The notes beneath the pieces were generated by a model. It was not told the DNA's origin, searched no databases, and saw nothing but the letters and a program-made list of their open reading frames with translations. Positions 1 through 9,541 of a stretch of DNA of 64,000 nucleotides are shown piece after piece. The DNA comes from Chondromyces crocatus (GTDB lineage: Bacteria > Myxococcota_A > Polyangia > Polyangiales > Polyangiaceae), in contig NZ_CP012159.1 in the NCBI RefSeq assembly GCF_001189295.1, positions 3,918,973 to 3,982,972 on the forward strand. Reading direction: 5' to 3'. The position numbers were made by a program, and so were the translations under genes. Numbering within the stretch: position 1 is the first letter of the stretch; each line of letters begins with the position of its first letter.

Positions 1-1
1 C

Positions 2-2146
2 GTGCCCGCAGACGCCCGCCTCCTGGAAGCGAGGGACCTGCACGTCCAGCAAGCGGCGTTGACCGGGGAGTCCCTGCCCGTCGAGAAGCAGCCCGATCCT
101 GGGGCGCGGCAGGCGACGAACCCGGTCGAGATGACCCACGCCGTGTTCATCGGCTCCTCGGTGGTGAGCGGCACAGCGACCGCGGTCGTGTTCGCGACCG
201 GCGCCGACACCGCCTTCGGCGAGATCGCCCACACCCTGTCCAAGCGACCACCTCCGACCGAGTTCGAGCGCGGCACGGCGCAGTTCGGGATGTTCATCCT
301 CCGGGTCGTCTTCTTCCTCGTCCTCTTCATCGTCGCGGTGAACGCCGCGCTCCGGCGAGACCCCCTCGAGACGCTGCTCTTCGCGGTCGCCCTCGCCGTC
401 GGCCTCACCCCCGAGTTCCTGCCGATGATCACCACCGTCACCCTCGCGCAGGGGGCCGTGCGGATGGCGCGCGAGAAGGTCATCGTCAAGAACCTCGCGG
501 CCATCCAGAACCTCGGCAACATCGACGTCCTCTGCACCGACAAGACGGGCACGCTCACCACCGGGGAGATGGTGCTCGACGCCCACCTCGATCCTTTCGG
601 CGAACCCTCCGAGCGGCCGCTGCTCCTCGCCTACCTCAACAGCTACTTCGAGAGCGGGGTGGACAATCCCCTCGATGAAGCCCTGCTACGCCGCGCGAAG
701 GTGAACCCGCTCGACGCCGCCGTGCTGCGGCACGAGCACCCCGACATCGACGGCTTCGCCAAGATCGACGAGATGCCGTTCGACTTCGAGCGCCGTCGCG
801 TGAGCGTGGTCGTCGAGCGCGGTGGCGAGCGGCTGCTCGTGAGCAAGGGCGCCCCGGAGCACATCCTCGCCGTCACGACCTCCTTCGAGCACGGTGGCGA
901 GGTGCGCCCGCTCGAACCCGAGCCCCGCGCCCGCTGTGAGGCCACCTTCCGAGCGCTCAGCGAGCAGGGCTTCCGCGTGCTCGCGGTCGCCTACCGTCGA
1001 GTGTCCTCGAAGCCGGTGTACGACCGCGAGGACGAGCGTGATCTCACCCTCGCCGGCCTGCTCGCCTTCATCGACCCGCCCGTCTCCGACGCGGCCGAGC
1101 TCGTGGGGGCCCTCCGTGAGGCGGGTGTCTCGCTGAAGATCCTGACGGGCGACAACGAGCTCGTCGCGGCGCACCTCTGCGCGCAGATCCAGCTCGACGC
1201 CGGCGACATCGTCGTCGGTGCAGCCATCGACCGCCTCGACGAGCCGACCCTCTCGCACCTCGTCGAGCGCACCCAGGTCTTCGCGCGCGTCTCCCCCGCG
1301 CAGAAGCACCGCATCCTCCGCGCGTTCAAGGCCCGTGGCCACGTGGTCGGCTACATGGGCGACGGCATCAACGACGCCCCCTCCCTCCACGCCGCCGACG
1401 TCGGCATCTCCGTGGCTGGCGCCGTCGACGTGGCCCGGGAGGCCGCGGAGATCGTGTTGCTCGAACGGAGCTTGCGGGTACTCCGCTCCGGCATCCTCGA
1501 AGGCCGGAAGGCCTTCGGCAACGTCATGAAGTACCTGCTCATGGGCACCAGCTCGAACTTCGGCAACATGATCAGCATGGCCGGCGCCTCGCTCTTCTTG
1601 CCCTTCCTGCCGATGCGCCCCACCCAGATCCTGCTGAACAACTTCCTCTACGACCTCGCGCAGATCACGATCCCCACGGACAACGTCGACCCGAGCTTCG
1701 TCCGTCGGCCGAGGCGATGGGACATCGCGCTCATCCGGCGCTTCATGCTGTTCATCGGCCCGCTCAGCTCGATCTACGATTTTCTCACCTTCTACGTACT
1801 GCTCCGCGTCTTCGCGGCCCCAGCGCCTCTCTTCCACACGGGCTGGTTCATCGAGTCGCTGGCGACGCAGACGCTGGTGATCTTCGTCATCCGCACCATG
1901 GGGAGTTCGATCGAGAGCCGCCCGAGCCGAGCCCTCACCGCGACGACCCTGGGCGTCGTGGCCGTCGCCCTGGCGCTGCCCTACACCCCCGTGGCGGCGC
2001 CGCTCGGCTTCGTGCCGATGCCGCCGACCTTCTTCCTGTTCCTCGTCGGCGCGACGCTGACCTACCTCGCCCTCGTCGAGGTGGTCAAACGCGCCCTGTT
2101 TCGCCGCGTGTTCGCTGAGCCTCCCTCGCCCTCGCGCGCAGCCTGA
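2..2146 (+). CDS. mgtA: Magnesium-importing P-type ATPase, 3' part
   Basis: This is the C-terminal 714 residues of a P-type ATPase whose start lies left of the window. Visible motifs are TGES near residue 24, the phosphorylation loop DKTGTLT with its aspartate near residue 180, the TGDNE segment and the hinge MGDGINDAP. The segment NFLYDLAQITIPTDNVD followed by a WD...RRFMLFIGP helix is typical of the MgtA/MgtB (type IIIB) group, which brings magnesium into the cytoplasm through the inner membrane using ATP. The last quarter has several hydrophobic helices. The first in-frame GTG here is internal, and roughly the first transmembrane pair and part of the actuator domain are missing. No co-transcribed gene follows. 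The P-type assignment is certain; the Mg specificity is inferred from family resemblance. Confidence 0.9.
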   Translation: MPADARLLEARDLHVQQAALTGESLPVEKQPDPGARQATNPVEMTHAVFIGSSVVSGTATAVVFATGADTAFGEIAHTLSKRPPPTEFERGTAQFGMFILRVVFFLVLFIVAVNAALRRDPLETLLFAVALAVGLTPEFLPMITTVTLAQGAVRMAREKVIVKNLAAIQNLGNIDVLCTDKTGTLTTGEMVLDAHLDPFGEPSERPLLLAYLNSYFESGVDNPLDEALLRRAKVNPLDAAVLRHEHPDIDGFAKIDEMPFDFERRRVSVVVERGGERLLVSKGAPEHILAVTTSFEHGGEVRPLEPEPRARCEATFRALSEQGFRVLAVAYRRVSSKPVYDREDERDLTLAGLLAFIDPPVSDAAELVGALREAGVSLKILTGDNELVAAHLCAQIQLDAGDIVVGAAIDRLDEPTLSHLVERTQVFARVSPAQKHRILRAFKARGHVVGYMGDGINDAPSLHAADVGISVAGAVDVAREAAEIVLLERSLRVLRSGILEGRKAFGNVMKYLLMGTSSNFGNMISMAGASLFLPFLPMRPTQILLNNFLYDLAQITIPTDNVDPSFVRRPRRWDIALIRRFMLFIGPLSSIYDFLTFYVLLRVFAAPAPLFHTGWFIESLATQTLVIFVIRTMGSSIESRPSRALTATTLGVVAVALALPYTPVAAPLGFVPMPPTFFLFLVGATLTYLALVEVVKRALFRRVFAEPPSPSRAA

Positions 2147-2684
2147 GGCGTGCTGCGACGTGATCGAGCCGGTGCGTGACGACGCGGGCGGGCGCGGACG
2201 ACGGTCTCACGCTCAGGGGGCCGAGCCCTGACGGGGCAACGTGCACTGGTGCCTGTCCTACAAGGCCCCTGGCTGGCGCACATGGAGGGGGCCATGGCGT
2301 AGGGTCGACGGGTCAGCCTGGTTCCCTGGAGGACCCGCGGCCGCGTGCGCCGCGATGTGAAGGAGGGGCGAACGTCGACGATGCCCATCGATCCGCGTCG
2401 AGCTGCGCCCATTCAGAGCCAAAGTGGACGTTCCGAGCGGAGGGTATGGAGGCGCCTGAAGGAAGGTGTCGACCAGCCTGGAGGGTCGATGAAGCCGTTC
2501 TTCCTGGGGGCCTCCGGGGAGAGGGTCGGGTGGTGAAGGCATGAAGAGGGGTGGCTGGGGACAGTGGGAGGGCAGGGGGAGAGGGCGCTATCCGTCCTGA
2601 GCCGACGTGGATTGAGTGGAGGGGGCAGGGGACGGTCCGCTGAGTGGCCATGGACGGGGGGCCGAGGAGGGGTCGGAGGCTTCT
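2147..2684. other. Intergenic stretch without a recognisable gene
   Basis: About 540 bases between the ATPase stop codon and the tandem repeat. All reading frames here are short, or open only because of high GC content, and none has a convincing ribosome binding site or a recognisable protein pattern. I see no strong hairpin with a T-run that would mark a terminator and no tRNA-like fold. Confidence 0.55.
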
Positions 2685-3254
2685 GCACGTACTTGGGGAA
2701 GCACGAGCACGTGCTTGGGGAAGCACGAGCACGTGCTTGGGGAAGCGCGAGCACGTGCTTGGGGAAGCACGAGCAGGAGGTGGGGCAAGCACGAGCAGGA
2801 GGTGGGGCAAGCACGAGCACGTGCTTGGGGAAGCACGTGCAGGAGGTAGGGCAAGCACGAGCACGTACTTGGGGAAGCACGTGCAGGAGGTAGGGGAAGT
2901 ACGAGCACGTACTTGGGGAAGCACGTGCAGGAGGTAGGGTAAGCACGAGCACGTGCTTGGGGAAGCACGTGCAGGAGGTAGGGGAAGTACGAGCACGTGC
3001 TTGGGGAAGCACGTGCAGGAGGTAGGGCAAGCACGAGCACGTGCTTGGAGAAGCACGTGCAGGAGGTAGGGGAAGCACGAGCAGGTACTTGGAGAAGCAC
3101 GTGCAGGAGGTAGGGGAAGCACGAGCAGGTACTTGGAGAAGCACGTGCAGGAGGTAGGGGAAGCACGAGCAGGTACTTGGGGAAGCACGTGCAGGAGGTA
3201 GGGGAAGCACGAGCAGGTACTTGGGGAAGCACGTGCAGGAGGTAGGGGAAGCAC
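2685..3254. repeat. 22-bp tandem repeat array with 44-bp higher-order period
   Basis: About 25 copies of a 22-bp unit fill this stretch. The first copies are homogeneous (GGGGAAGCACGAG followed by CACGTGCTT). From about 2841 the array settles into a 44-bp period in which a unit with CACGAGCA alternates with a unit carrying CACGTGCAGGAGGTAGGG. AGGAGGTAGG recurs at 2841, 2885, 2929, 2973, 3017, 3061, 3105, 3149, 3193 and 3237, exactly 44 bases apart. Most units contain the palindrome GCACGTGC. The units are adjacent with no unique spacers, so this is a minisatellite and not a CRISPR array. Long minus-strand reading frames through it arise only from the repeat and read as monotonous Pro/Ser/Cys-rich peptide. 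Confidence 0.95.
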
Positions 3255-3779
3255 GTGTGGCTCGAAGGTCGAGATGACCTTCTCCTGCGCTGGCACGGAC
3301 CGTCCTCTCAGTACCCGTCGCTCCGCTTGGTCGAGCACACGCTCGGCTGCCGGGACGTGATGGCTCAGCTGCTCCACCAAGCTGTTGACCTCGGCATGAG
3401 CCTTTTCGCCTCGAACCGAGGGCAAGATGCTCAGCGCCGTACGCGCTGCGATGAGCGTCTTCTTGGTCACTGCGATCAGAGCCCGGTACCGGGGCAGCCG
3501 CTGCTCTGCCGACCTGGCATGCGCAAGGGTCAATGCCCGCCGCTTGGGTGCTTCGCTCGAGGGTGATCGCGCCACGGCTGCGTGAGGTGTCGCTGGCGGT
3601 CGAAGCTCTTGCGCATCGGAGCGACGTCTTCCCTGACGGTGCAGGGGACCGCCGTGAACGCGGTCCCTCCGACGAACAAAACTGCGGACAGCTAGCCGCT
3701 TTTCTCTTCTCGCCTCTGCGACTTGGAGGAGCCTCTCGCGCCACGGTCGTCTTGCGGTCAGTTTCTCGATTCTCTCCAT
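3255..3779 (-). pseudogene. Decayed DDE transposase fragment (ISNCY-like)
   Basis: Read on the minus strand, this gives a peptide with PRYRALIAVTKKTLIAAR and, near its end, RRVLRGRSVPAQEKVIS followed by TFEPH. Transposases of the ISNCY group carry a very similar stretch, where a Glu-Lys-Val-x-Ser-x-Phe-Glu-Pro-His motif leads into a conserved Thr-Asp-Ile-Ile. Here homology stops at the histidine and the frame runs into the tandem repeat, so the catalytic C-terminal half is gone. The N-terminal helix-turn-helix part is also not evident upstream of 3779, and the middle part (after residue about 45) reads as if frame-shifted. It is best treated as a dead insertion-sequence remnant. The family name is from recall of the motif and has moderate certainty; the loss of the C-terminus is directly visible. 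Confidence 0.6.
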
Positions 3780-3874
3780 CGCACGAAGTCATCCCGTTAC
3801 CGGCGAGAGGCGTGGCGTGAGAGTCCACTCAAGCCGAAGGATCGTGGCTTCCCGTGTTTCGGGACGGGCAGAGC

Positions 3875-4123
3875 CTAGTGAGTGCAGAGGGGAATCGGGC
3901 CATTGCATATGCACATCACATTGCCTGTACAGCTTCCGTAAAGGCATTTGATGGTGCATTCAGCGTGCGGGGGCGGTTCGGACATCACGTCCCCTGGTTC
4001 TGCGAGTTCGGCTGCGGTGAGATCGCCGCCTTCTTCGGGTTCCCCGGTCTCGACGAGACATGCTCCGAGCAAGGGAACGGAAAGGGCGAGGAGAATCTGT
4101 GGGAGCATTCTGGCAGGATTCAT
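3875..4123 (-). CDS. Small cysteine-containing lipoprotein, function unknown
   Basis: A short protein of 82 residues starting MNPARMLPQ, with a hydrophobic signal segment (ILLALSVPL) ending in the lipobox LLGAC, so it should be processed by lipoprotein signal peptidase and lipid-anchored. The mature part begins with an acidic stretch (ETGEPEEGGD) and ends with five cysteines within about 27 residues (CTIKC, C, C, C then CTH), suggesting disulfides outside the cytoplasm. I chose the ATG at 4123 over a TTG seven codons upstream because AGAGG lies five bases before it. It stands alone, between a transposon remnant and a kinase gene. Small secreted proteins like this are common and poorly conserved in myxobacteria; no specific role can be given. 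Confidence 0.6.
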   Translation of the reverse strand: MNPARMLPQILLALSVPLLGACLVETGEPEEGGDLTAAELAEPGDVMSEPPPHAECTIKCLYGSCTGNVMCICNGPIPLCTH

Positions 4124-4381
4124 GGTGGCCTCTGAACACGGCAATGAGTACGCGCGTGTTTGTGGAGATTCATGCGGTCCGTCCTGCGTGTGTCAAGGCG
4201 TTGCCTTCATGTCACCGAGTGGGCGATTTCAGCGTATGTCGTCGGGGAAGCGGTGTGTGACGAGCGACAGGCGAATGACGTGGGGACGATTCCGCTCAGT
4301 CTCCTCGCGAACGAGCTTTTCGCGTGCCGTCCGCGATGATCGGCCCATTCGAGCGCTCGTGGCGCTGCTCTCCCGGCTGCC

Positions 4382-5449
4382 TCACGTCCCCGCCTGCGCC
4401 CAGGCGCGTCGTCCGCTCTGATTCTCGAACCATCCATGGAGCGCCGTCCGGAGCTGCGGACCCAGCTCGCTCGCGCGGCGCGGTCGCTCCAGCGGGTCCT
4501 TGGCGAGACACTGCAGCACCACCCCGTCGATGGCGCTCGGGAGTGGCGCGAGCGACGAAGGCGCCTGGGGCGACTGCAACACGTGCGCCCGGCGCACGAT
4601 CGGCGGCGCCCCGACGAACGGTGGGCGGCCCGTCAGCAGCTCGAACGTCACCACACCCAGCGCATACACGTCCGCCGACGGTCCGGTCGTGTCGAGGCCG
4701 AGGCATTGCTCGGGGGCCATGTAGATCGACGTCCCGAGCACCTCGCCAGGGCGGGTCACCTTGGGGCCCAGCGCCGCCGTGCCCGTGACCAGACCGAAGT
4801 CGAGGAGCGTGACGCCGCCGTCCTCGCGCATCCATGTGTTTTCAGGCTTCACATCGCGGTGGACGACGCCGACGTCGTGGGCTGCGTCGAGCGCCTCGCC
4901 AAGGGCAGTCACGATCGCCAGCGCGTCCGATGGCGCGGCGCTGCCCGTGCCGGGTAAGCTCGCCATCCAGTCGGCGAGAGAGCGACCCGCGAGGCGCTCC
5001 AGCACCAGGTAGGGGCGCCCGCCAGCGGTGCGCCCGCTGCCGAGCAGCTCGGGCACGAGGGGCGGGGCGAGGCGGCTCAAAGCGACGATTTCGCGCTGCA
5101 TTCGCACTTCACCGGGACGGCGCGCCACCTTGATCGCCACGGCGCGGCCGTCGTGCATCCGCCGGGCCGCGTGTACGCGGGCGAAGCCGCCCTCGCCAAT
5201 CAAGGCCTCGAGCTGGAAGCCGGGGATGGTCGGCTCGGGCTCCGAGGCGGTCGCGGTGTCGTCTTCTTCTTGGGCTGCGGCCGCCATGACGGCCTGGATG
5301 GCAGCGGCGGCGCGTGAGACCTTCGCGGTCGAGGGCGTGTCCGTGAGCCGGACGGTCTGCGCTGCGTGGGCGGCGACGGCATCCGGGTGTACGGGACACG
5401 CGGCCTCGGATCGAGCGGGGAGGCGGCGAGCGCAATGGGGGCAGCGCAT
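4382..5449 (-). CDS. Serine/threonine protein kinase with N-terminal zinc ribbon
   Basis: A 355-residue cytoplasmic Hanks-type kinase. The first 22 residues (MRCPHCARRLPARSE, then CPVH) form a CxxC...CxxH zinc-ribbon-like module, followed by an Ala-rich linker. The kinase domain starts near residue 78 with the glycine loop IGEGGFARV, the VAIK lysine near 107, the catalytic HRDVKPEN near 198 and the metal-binding DFG near 218. GTSIYMAPEQ marks the activation-segment end and ADVYALGVVTFELLTGRPPF follows. All catalytic residues are present. There is no transmembrane helix after the kinase domain and no sensor domain, so the zinc ribbon is the only candidate regulatory part. The ATG at 5449 is chosen because the ribbon begins there and the 19 upstream codons look non-coding. 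No partner gene or substrate is evident. Confidence 0.9.
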   Translation of the reverse strand: MRCPHCARRLPARSEAACPVHPDAVAAHAAQTVRLTDTPSTAKVSRAAAAIQAVMAAAAQEEDDTATASEPEPTIPGFQLEALIGEGGFARVHAARRMHDGRAVAIKVARRPGEVRMQREIVALSRLAPPLVPELLGSGRTAGGRPYLVLERLAGRSLADWMASLPGTGSAAPSDALAIVTALGEALDAAHDVGVVHRDVKPENTWMREDGGVTLLDFGLVTGTAALGPKVTRPGEVLGTSIYMAPEQCLGLDTTGPSADVYALGVVTFELLTGRPPFVGAPPIVRRAHVLQSPQAPSSLAPLPSAIDGVVLQCLAKDPLERPRRASELGPQLRTALHGWFENQSGRRAWAQAGT

Positions 5450-5605
5450 CGTGGGAGTATACGGGCCATCCTGTCCATGCCGACTTGAACGGTGAGGGAG
5501 GCGCACGTTCCGCCGTAGCGAGGGCCTCGGATGGCCGTGAGGACGGCTGCCACGGACGTTGCCGCGAAGGCCTGAGGTGGTGTGCGGAGGAGGTGCGACG
5601 ACGCG

Positions 5606-6235
5606 CTACAGGTTGCTCTTCACGCCGGCGATGAAGCTCTTCAGGCCGAACAGAAAGCGCGCTTCGTGGTCCTCGTCGAAGATGTCGTCGAGCGCGTCGA
5701 GCACCGTCGGGAAGCTGGCAGGTGAGAAGGTCTGGAACTCGGCGCGGCGTCGCGACAGATCGCCGAGGTCGGGGTTCGAGCGCGGATCGAGGGCTTGTTC
5801 CTCGACGGTGAAGCCGATCACGTAGTGGAACAGCGCGAAGGTGCCCCACGCGGCCACACGGTTCGACGCGCCGCCCTTGCGCAAGGCCGCCATCGCCACC
5901 TCGCTCACGCGCAGCACGTTCTCGGTCACCATGTAGGTACCAGCGAAGACGCGCGCGCCATCACGCCGGGCGAGGAGCGCCCGCCGCAGCTCGCAGGCCA
6001 GCGTCGTGAGCGTGGTCTCCCACTTCACCCTGGGCTTCACCGTGCGCCCCACGGGCTCGATCAAGGCGTCGGCGAGGCCCTCGACGAGCGACAGCTTGTT
6101 CGGGAAATGCCAGTAGAGCGAGGGCGCCTGGATGTTCAGCTTCTGGGCGAGCTTGCGCATGGTGACGCCCTCGATGCCCTCCTCGTCCAGCAAGGTGAGG
6201 GCGGCCTGCACGATCTGGTCTTTCTGGATGCGCAT
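5606..6235 (-). CDS. TetR-family transcriptional repressor
   Basis: A 209-residue regulator starting MRIQKDQIVQAALTLL. The N-terminal helix-turn-helix is classical: VTMRKLAQKL, then IQAPSLYWHF and NKLSLVEGLADALI. The C-terminal part fits the tetracycline-repressor-like ligand-binding domain (TetR_C) with helices around VFAGTYMVTENVLRV and ALFHYVIGFTVEEQAL. It should bind DNA as a dimer and leave it on binding a small ligand. The gene is divergent from the flavin monooxygenase at 6355, and the 120-base gap between them contains a doubled palindrome that overlaps a promoter. Repression of both genes with release by the monooxygenase's substrate is therefore the natural inference. Upstream in-frame codons before 6235 run through the operator, so the start at MRIQ is preferred. 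Confidence 0.88.
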   Translation of the reverse strand: MRIQKDQIVQAALTLLDEEGIEGVTMRKLAQKLNIQAPSLYWHFPNKLSLVEGLADALIEPVGRTVKPRVKWETTLTTLACELRRALLARRDGARVFAGTYMVTENVLRVSEVAMAALRKGGASNRVAAWGTFALFHYVIGFTVEEQALDPRSNPDLGDLSRRRAEFQTFSPASFPTVLDALDDIFDEDHEARFLFGLKSFIAGVKSNL

Positions 6236-6297
6236 CGGTGAGGTCCTGCTGCTTTCGCCATGAGGTCCGGCTGTGGTCTCGGTGGCGTGGCCCAGGC

Positions 6298-6338
6298 TTG
6301 ACAGCCTAACACCGTTAGTTAAATCTAACGGTGTTAGG
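6298..6338. promoter_or_regulatory. Promoter with doubled palindromic TetR-type operator
   Basis: A perfect 14-bp inverted repeat, CCTAACACCGTTAG at 6305-6318 and its reverse complement at 6325-6338, is separated by TTAAAT. Each arm is itself a dyad of the form CTAAC-N3-GTTAG, so two dimer sites lie head to head. A consensus -35 box TTGACA lies at 6298-6303, and TTAAAT at 6319-6324 is a plausible -10 reading toward the monooxygenase. The left arm thus fills the promoter spacer, as expected for direct repression by the adjacent TetR protein. Binding by that particular regulator is inferred from position. Confidence 0.75.
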
Positions 6339-6354
6339 TTCGAGGAGGTGCTCA

Positions 6355-7836
6355 ATGAAACGAGTCGAGGTGGACGTCGCCATCGCTGGCGGCGGGCCCG
6401 TGGGGCTGATGCTTGCCTGCGAGCTGTCGTTGGCGGGGGTGAAGGTTTCGGTCTTCGAGCGGCGGGAAGCGCGGGTGAAGCAGTCGAGGGCCCTGACGCT
6501 GCACCCGCGATCGCTGGAGATTCTCGCGCTCCGAGGCATTGCCGAGCGATTCATGGCGCGTGGGCGCCCGCTGCCTTCGGCGCATTATGCGGCCCTCGAC
6601 ACGCGGCTCGATCTCGCGGCCCTGGACACGACCTTCGGGTGGACGTTGATCCTCCCCCAGACCCTCACCGAGGAACTACTGGAAGCGCGCGCCCTGGAGC
6701 TGGGGGTGGGGATCCACCGGGCGCACCGGGTCACCGGGCTCCAGCAGGACGACGAGGGGGTGTCGATCGAAGGGAGCTGCCCGGAGGGGGCGTTTCACGC
6801 GAGGTCTCGGTTCGCGGTCGGCGCGGATGGCGCGCGGAGCGCCGTGCGCACGCTGGCGGAGATCCCCTTTCCGGGGACGGAGGCGACGATGAGCGTCCTC
6901 CTGGGGGACGTGGTGCTCTCCGAGCCCCCTTCGGCGCCGGCGGTGGTGCGGGTGGGCGCCGAAGGGACGCTCCTGATGATGCCGCTGGGCGATGGCGTGC
7001 ACCACCGGATCGTGGTGTGCGACCCGGATCGGTTGCGGGTCCCGCTGTCCGAGCCGGTGACGCTGGAGGAACTCTCGGTCGCGACGCGCAAGGTGATGGG
7101 CAGCGATTACGGGATGAAATCACCCTTCTGGCTGTCGCGCTTCGGGAACGAGACGCGCATTGCATCGACCTATCGTCAAGGGCGGGTCTTTCTCGCCGGC
7201 GATGCGGCGCACATTCACTTGCCTGCCGGGGGGCAGGGGCTGAACGTGGGGCTGCAGGATGCGATGAACCTCGGCTGGAAGCTCTGCGGGGTGCTTCAGG
7301 GGCTCGCGCCGGCGTCGCTGCTCGACACCTACCATCGGGAGCGGCACCCGGTCGGGCAGCGGCTCATCCAGGATACCCTGAGCCAGTCGGCGCTGTTCTT
7401 CGGGTTCCACCGGGAGGGGCTCGCGCTGCGGGAGGTGGTGGCGAGGCTGCTCCGGGTCCCCGAGGCGAACCGGGTGCTCGCCGAGCAGATCGCCGCCCTC
7501 GACGTGGCGTATCCAGAGGCGGTGCTGCCTGCGCCGCCCGGGATGGAGGCGCCTCCGGAACTCGTGGGGAGGCGCCTGCGCGATCTGCCCCTCCCGTCCG
7601 GCGACGGGACGCGCCGTTCCCTCTACGAGCTCCTGCACGATGGGAAGTGGCTGTTGATCCGCAGGCCGGGGGCGCCGACGGCCACGTCAAGGGCACCGCG
7701 CGCCGAGCTTCCCGGAGCGTGGGCGCGCTGGACGTCCGTGGTCGTCGCAGACCTGCCCGGGGAGCCAGCGGCCCTGCGCGGGGGCTCGGCCGTGCTGATA
7801 CGTCCGGATGGGAGGATCGGCTTCGTGGCGCGCTGA
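6355..7836 (+). CDS. FAD-dependent aromatic-type monooxygenase
   Basis: A 493-residue flavoprotein hydroxylase of the PheA/TfdB/rifampicin-monooxygenase group, which uses NAD(P)H and oxygen to hydroxylate aromatic or polyketide substrates in the cytoplasm. The Rossmann FAD motif is IAGGGPVGLMLACEL (residues about 10-24) followed by the acidic end VFERR. The middle motif FAVGADGARSAVR contacts FAD and NADPH, and the second FAD motif is FLAGDAAHIHLPAGGQGLN with its Asp at residue 283. The start at 6355 has GAGGAGG seven bases upstream. It is divergent from the TetR gene and directly downstream of its palindromic operator, which suggests inducible resistance or catabolism of an aromatic or antibiotic compound. 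Substrate unknown. It is far from the PKS operon, and there is no reason to link them. Confidence 0.88.
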   Translation: MKRVEVDVAIAGGGPVGLMLACELSLAGVKVSVFERREARVKQSRALTLHPRSLEILALRGIAERFMARGRPLPSAHYAALDTRLDLAALDTTFGWTLILPQTLTEELLEARALELGVGIHRAHRVTGLQQDDEGVSIEGSCPEGAFHARSRFAVGADGARSAVRTLAEIPFPGTEATMSVLLGDVVLSEPPSAPAVVRVGAEGTLLMMPLGDGVHHRIVVCDPDRLRVPLSEPVTLEELSVATRKVMGSDYGMKSPFWLSRFGNETRIASTYRQGRVFLAGDAAHIHLPAGGQGLNVGLQDAMNLGWKLCGVLQGLAPASLLDTYHRERHPVGQRLIQDTLSQSALFFGFHREGLALREVVARLLRVPEANRVLAEQIAALDVAYPEAVLPAPPGMEAPPELVGRRLRDLPLPSGDGTRRSLYELLHDGKWLLIRRPGAPTATSRAPRAELPGAWARWTSVVVADLPGEPAALRGGSAVLIRPDGRIGFVAR

Positions 7837-7910
7837 GGTGTCACGCCGTCGCCGTCGGACCCGTCCAGGGGAGCCGCCACCCGATGGCGCTGCTTCGTGG
7901 CGCGCTGCGC

Positions 7911-8354
7911 TCAGGCGGTGCTCTTGGCAGCGCAGCCGCGGGCGACCCATCCACCCCCGGCCTGGCGTTCCCGGTACTCGGCACGCAGCTCGCTGCGCGC
8001 GTTGTCGCCGAGCAGCTCGCAGGGGTCGAACCAGTGGGTGGTCACTGCCCGGTCCAGCACGGCGATGAGGCTCCCTTCGAACTCGGGGTTGTCGGGGCAG
8101 CGGTGCTTCCAGAGTGCGCCTCGGGCGGGCAGCTCCGAGAAGCAGAGCACTTCCTTCACGCCGCCGTTACAGTTCGTGGCGACGATGAGGTAGGCGCCGG
8201 GCAAGATGTCGCCAGGCGCGACGCGCAGGACGATGTCGTGATGGAACTCGCCCTGCTGCCAGTGGTCGAGCAGCTCGTAGCCACCCACGGTCAGACGCAG
8301 CTCCTCGAGGAGGGCTCCCAGAACGAGCGTTTCCGCCAACCTGCGCACCAGCAT
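7911..8354 (-). CDS. Hypothetical protein, 147 residues
   Basis: I do not recognise this family. The protein begins MLVRRLAETLVLGALLEELRL and has a mixed soluble sequence with no signal peptide or membrane helix. Noticeable segments are HHDIVLRVAPGDILPGAYLIVATN, NCNGGVKEVLCFSE, HRCPDNPEF and VTTHWFDPCELL, which include four cysteines. It lies convergent to the monooxygenase, 75 bases away. Codon use (G/C in third positions) and a steady amino-acid composition support real coding, but I see no clear ribosome binding site before the ATG at 8354. Confidence 0.6.
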   Translation of the reverse strand: MLVRRLAETLVLGALLEELRLTVGGYELLDHWQQGEFHHDIVLRVAPGDILPGAYLIVATNCNGGVKEVLCFSELPARGALWKHRCPDNPEFEGSLIAVLDRAVTTHWFDPCELLGDNARSELRAEYRERQAGGGWVARGCAAKSTA

Positions 8355-8575
8355 GTCGAAAGGCTAGCACGTCGCCCTGGCTCGGGCGGTGCGGGGGGCG
8401 AGGATCGGGCGGGGTGACGCATCTTCGACGCCCGACGAAAATCGTCATCCGTTCGGGGGTCGATGAGCCGTACGGTCGAGGTTGGCTGGAGCCTCGTGGG
8501 ACGTCGGCCACCAGGAGTCGGCTGGTAGGCGTGCCCGTGCGTGTCCGTGGGTGAGGGGGGCCGCTGGCGAGCGCT

Positions 8576-9540
<965 letters not shown>

Positions 9541-9541
<1 letters not shown>

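Noticed and set aside
686-1837. Long minus-strand frame opposite the P-type ATPase
   Set aside because: A high-GC shadow frame rich in Glu/Asp/Arg/Val repeats, with no known pattern; the + strand gene has clear motifs.
2685-3254. Repeat array as CRISPR
   Set aside because: Units adjoin each other with no unique spacers, the period is 22/44 bases and no cas gene is near.
2313-3828. Long minus-strand frames giving 470-490 residue Pro/Ser/Cys-rich proteins
   Set aside because: They are open only because the 22-bp repeat has no stop in those frames; two frames give similar monotonous peptide, and the real homology ends at the transposase remnant.
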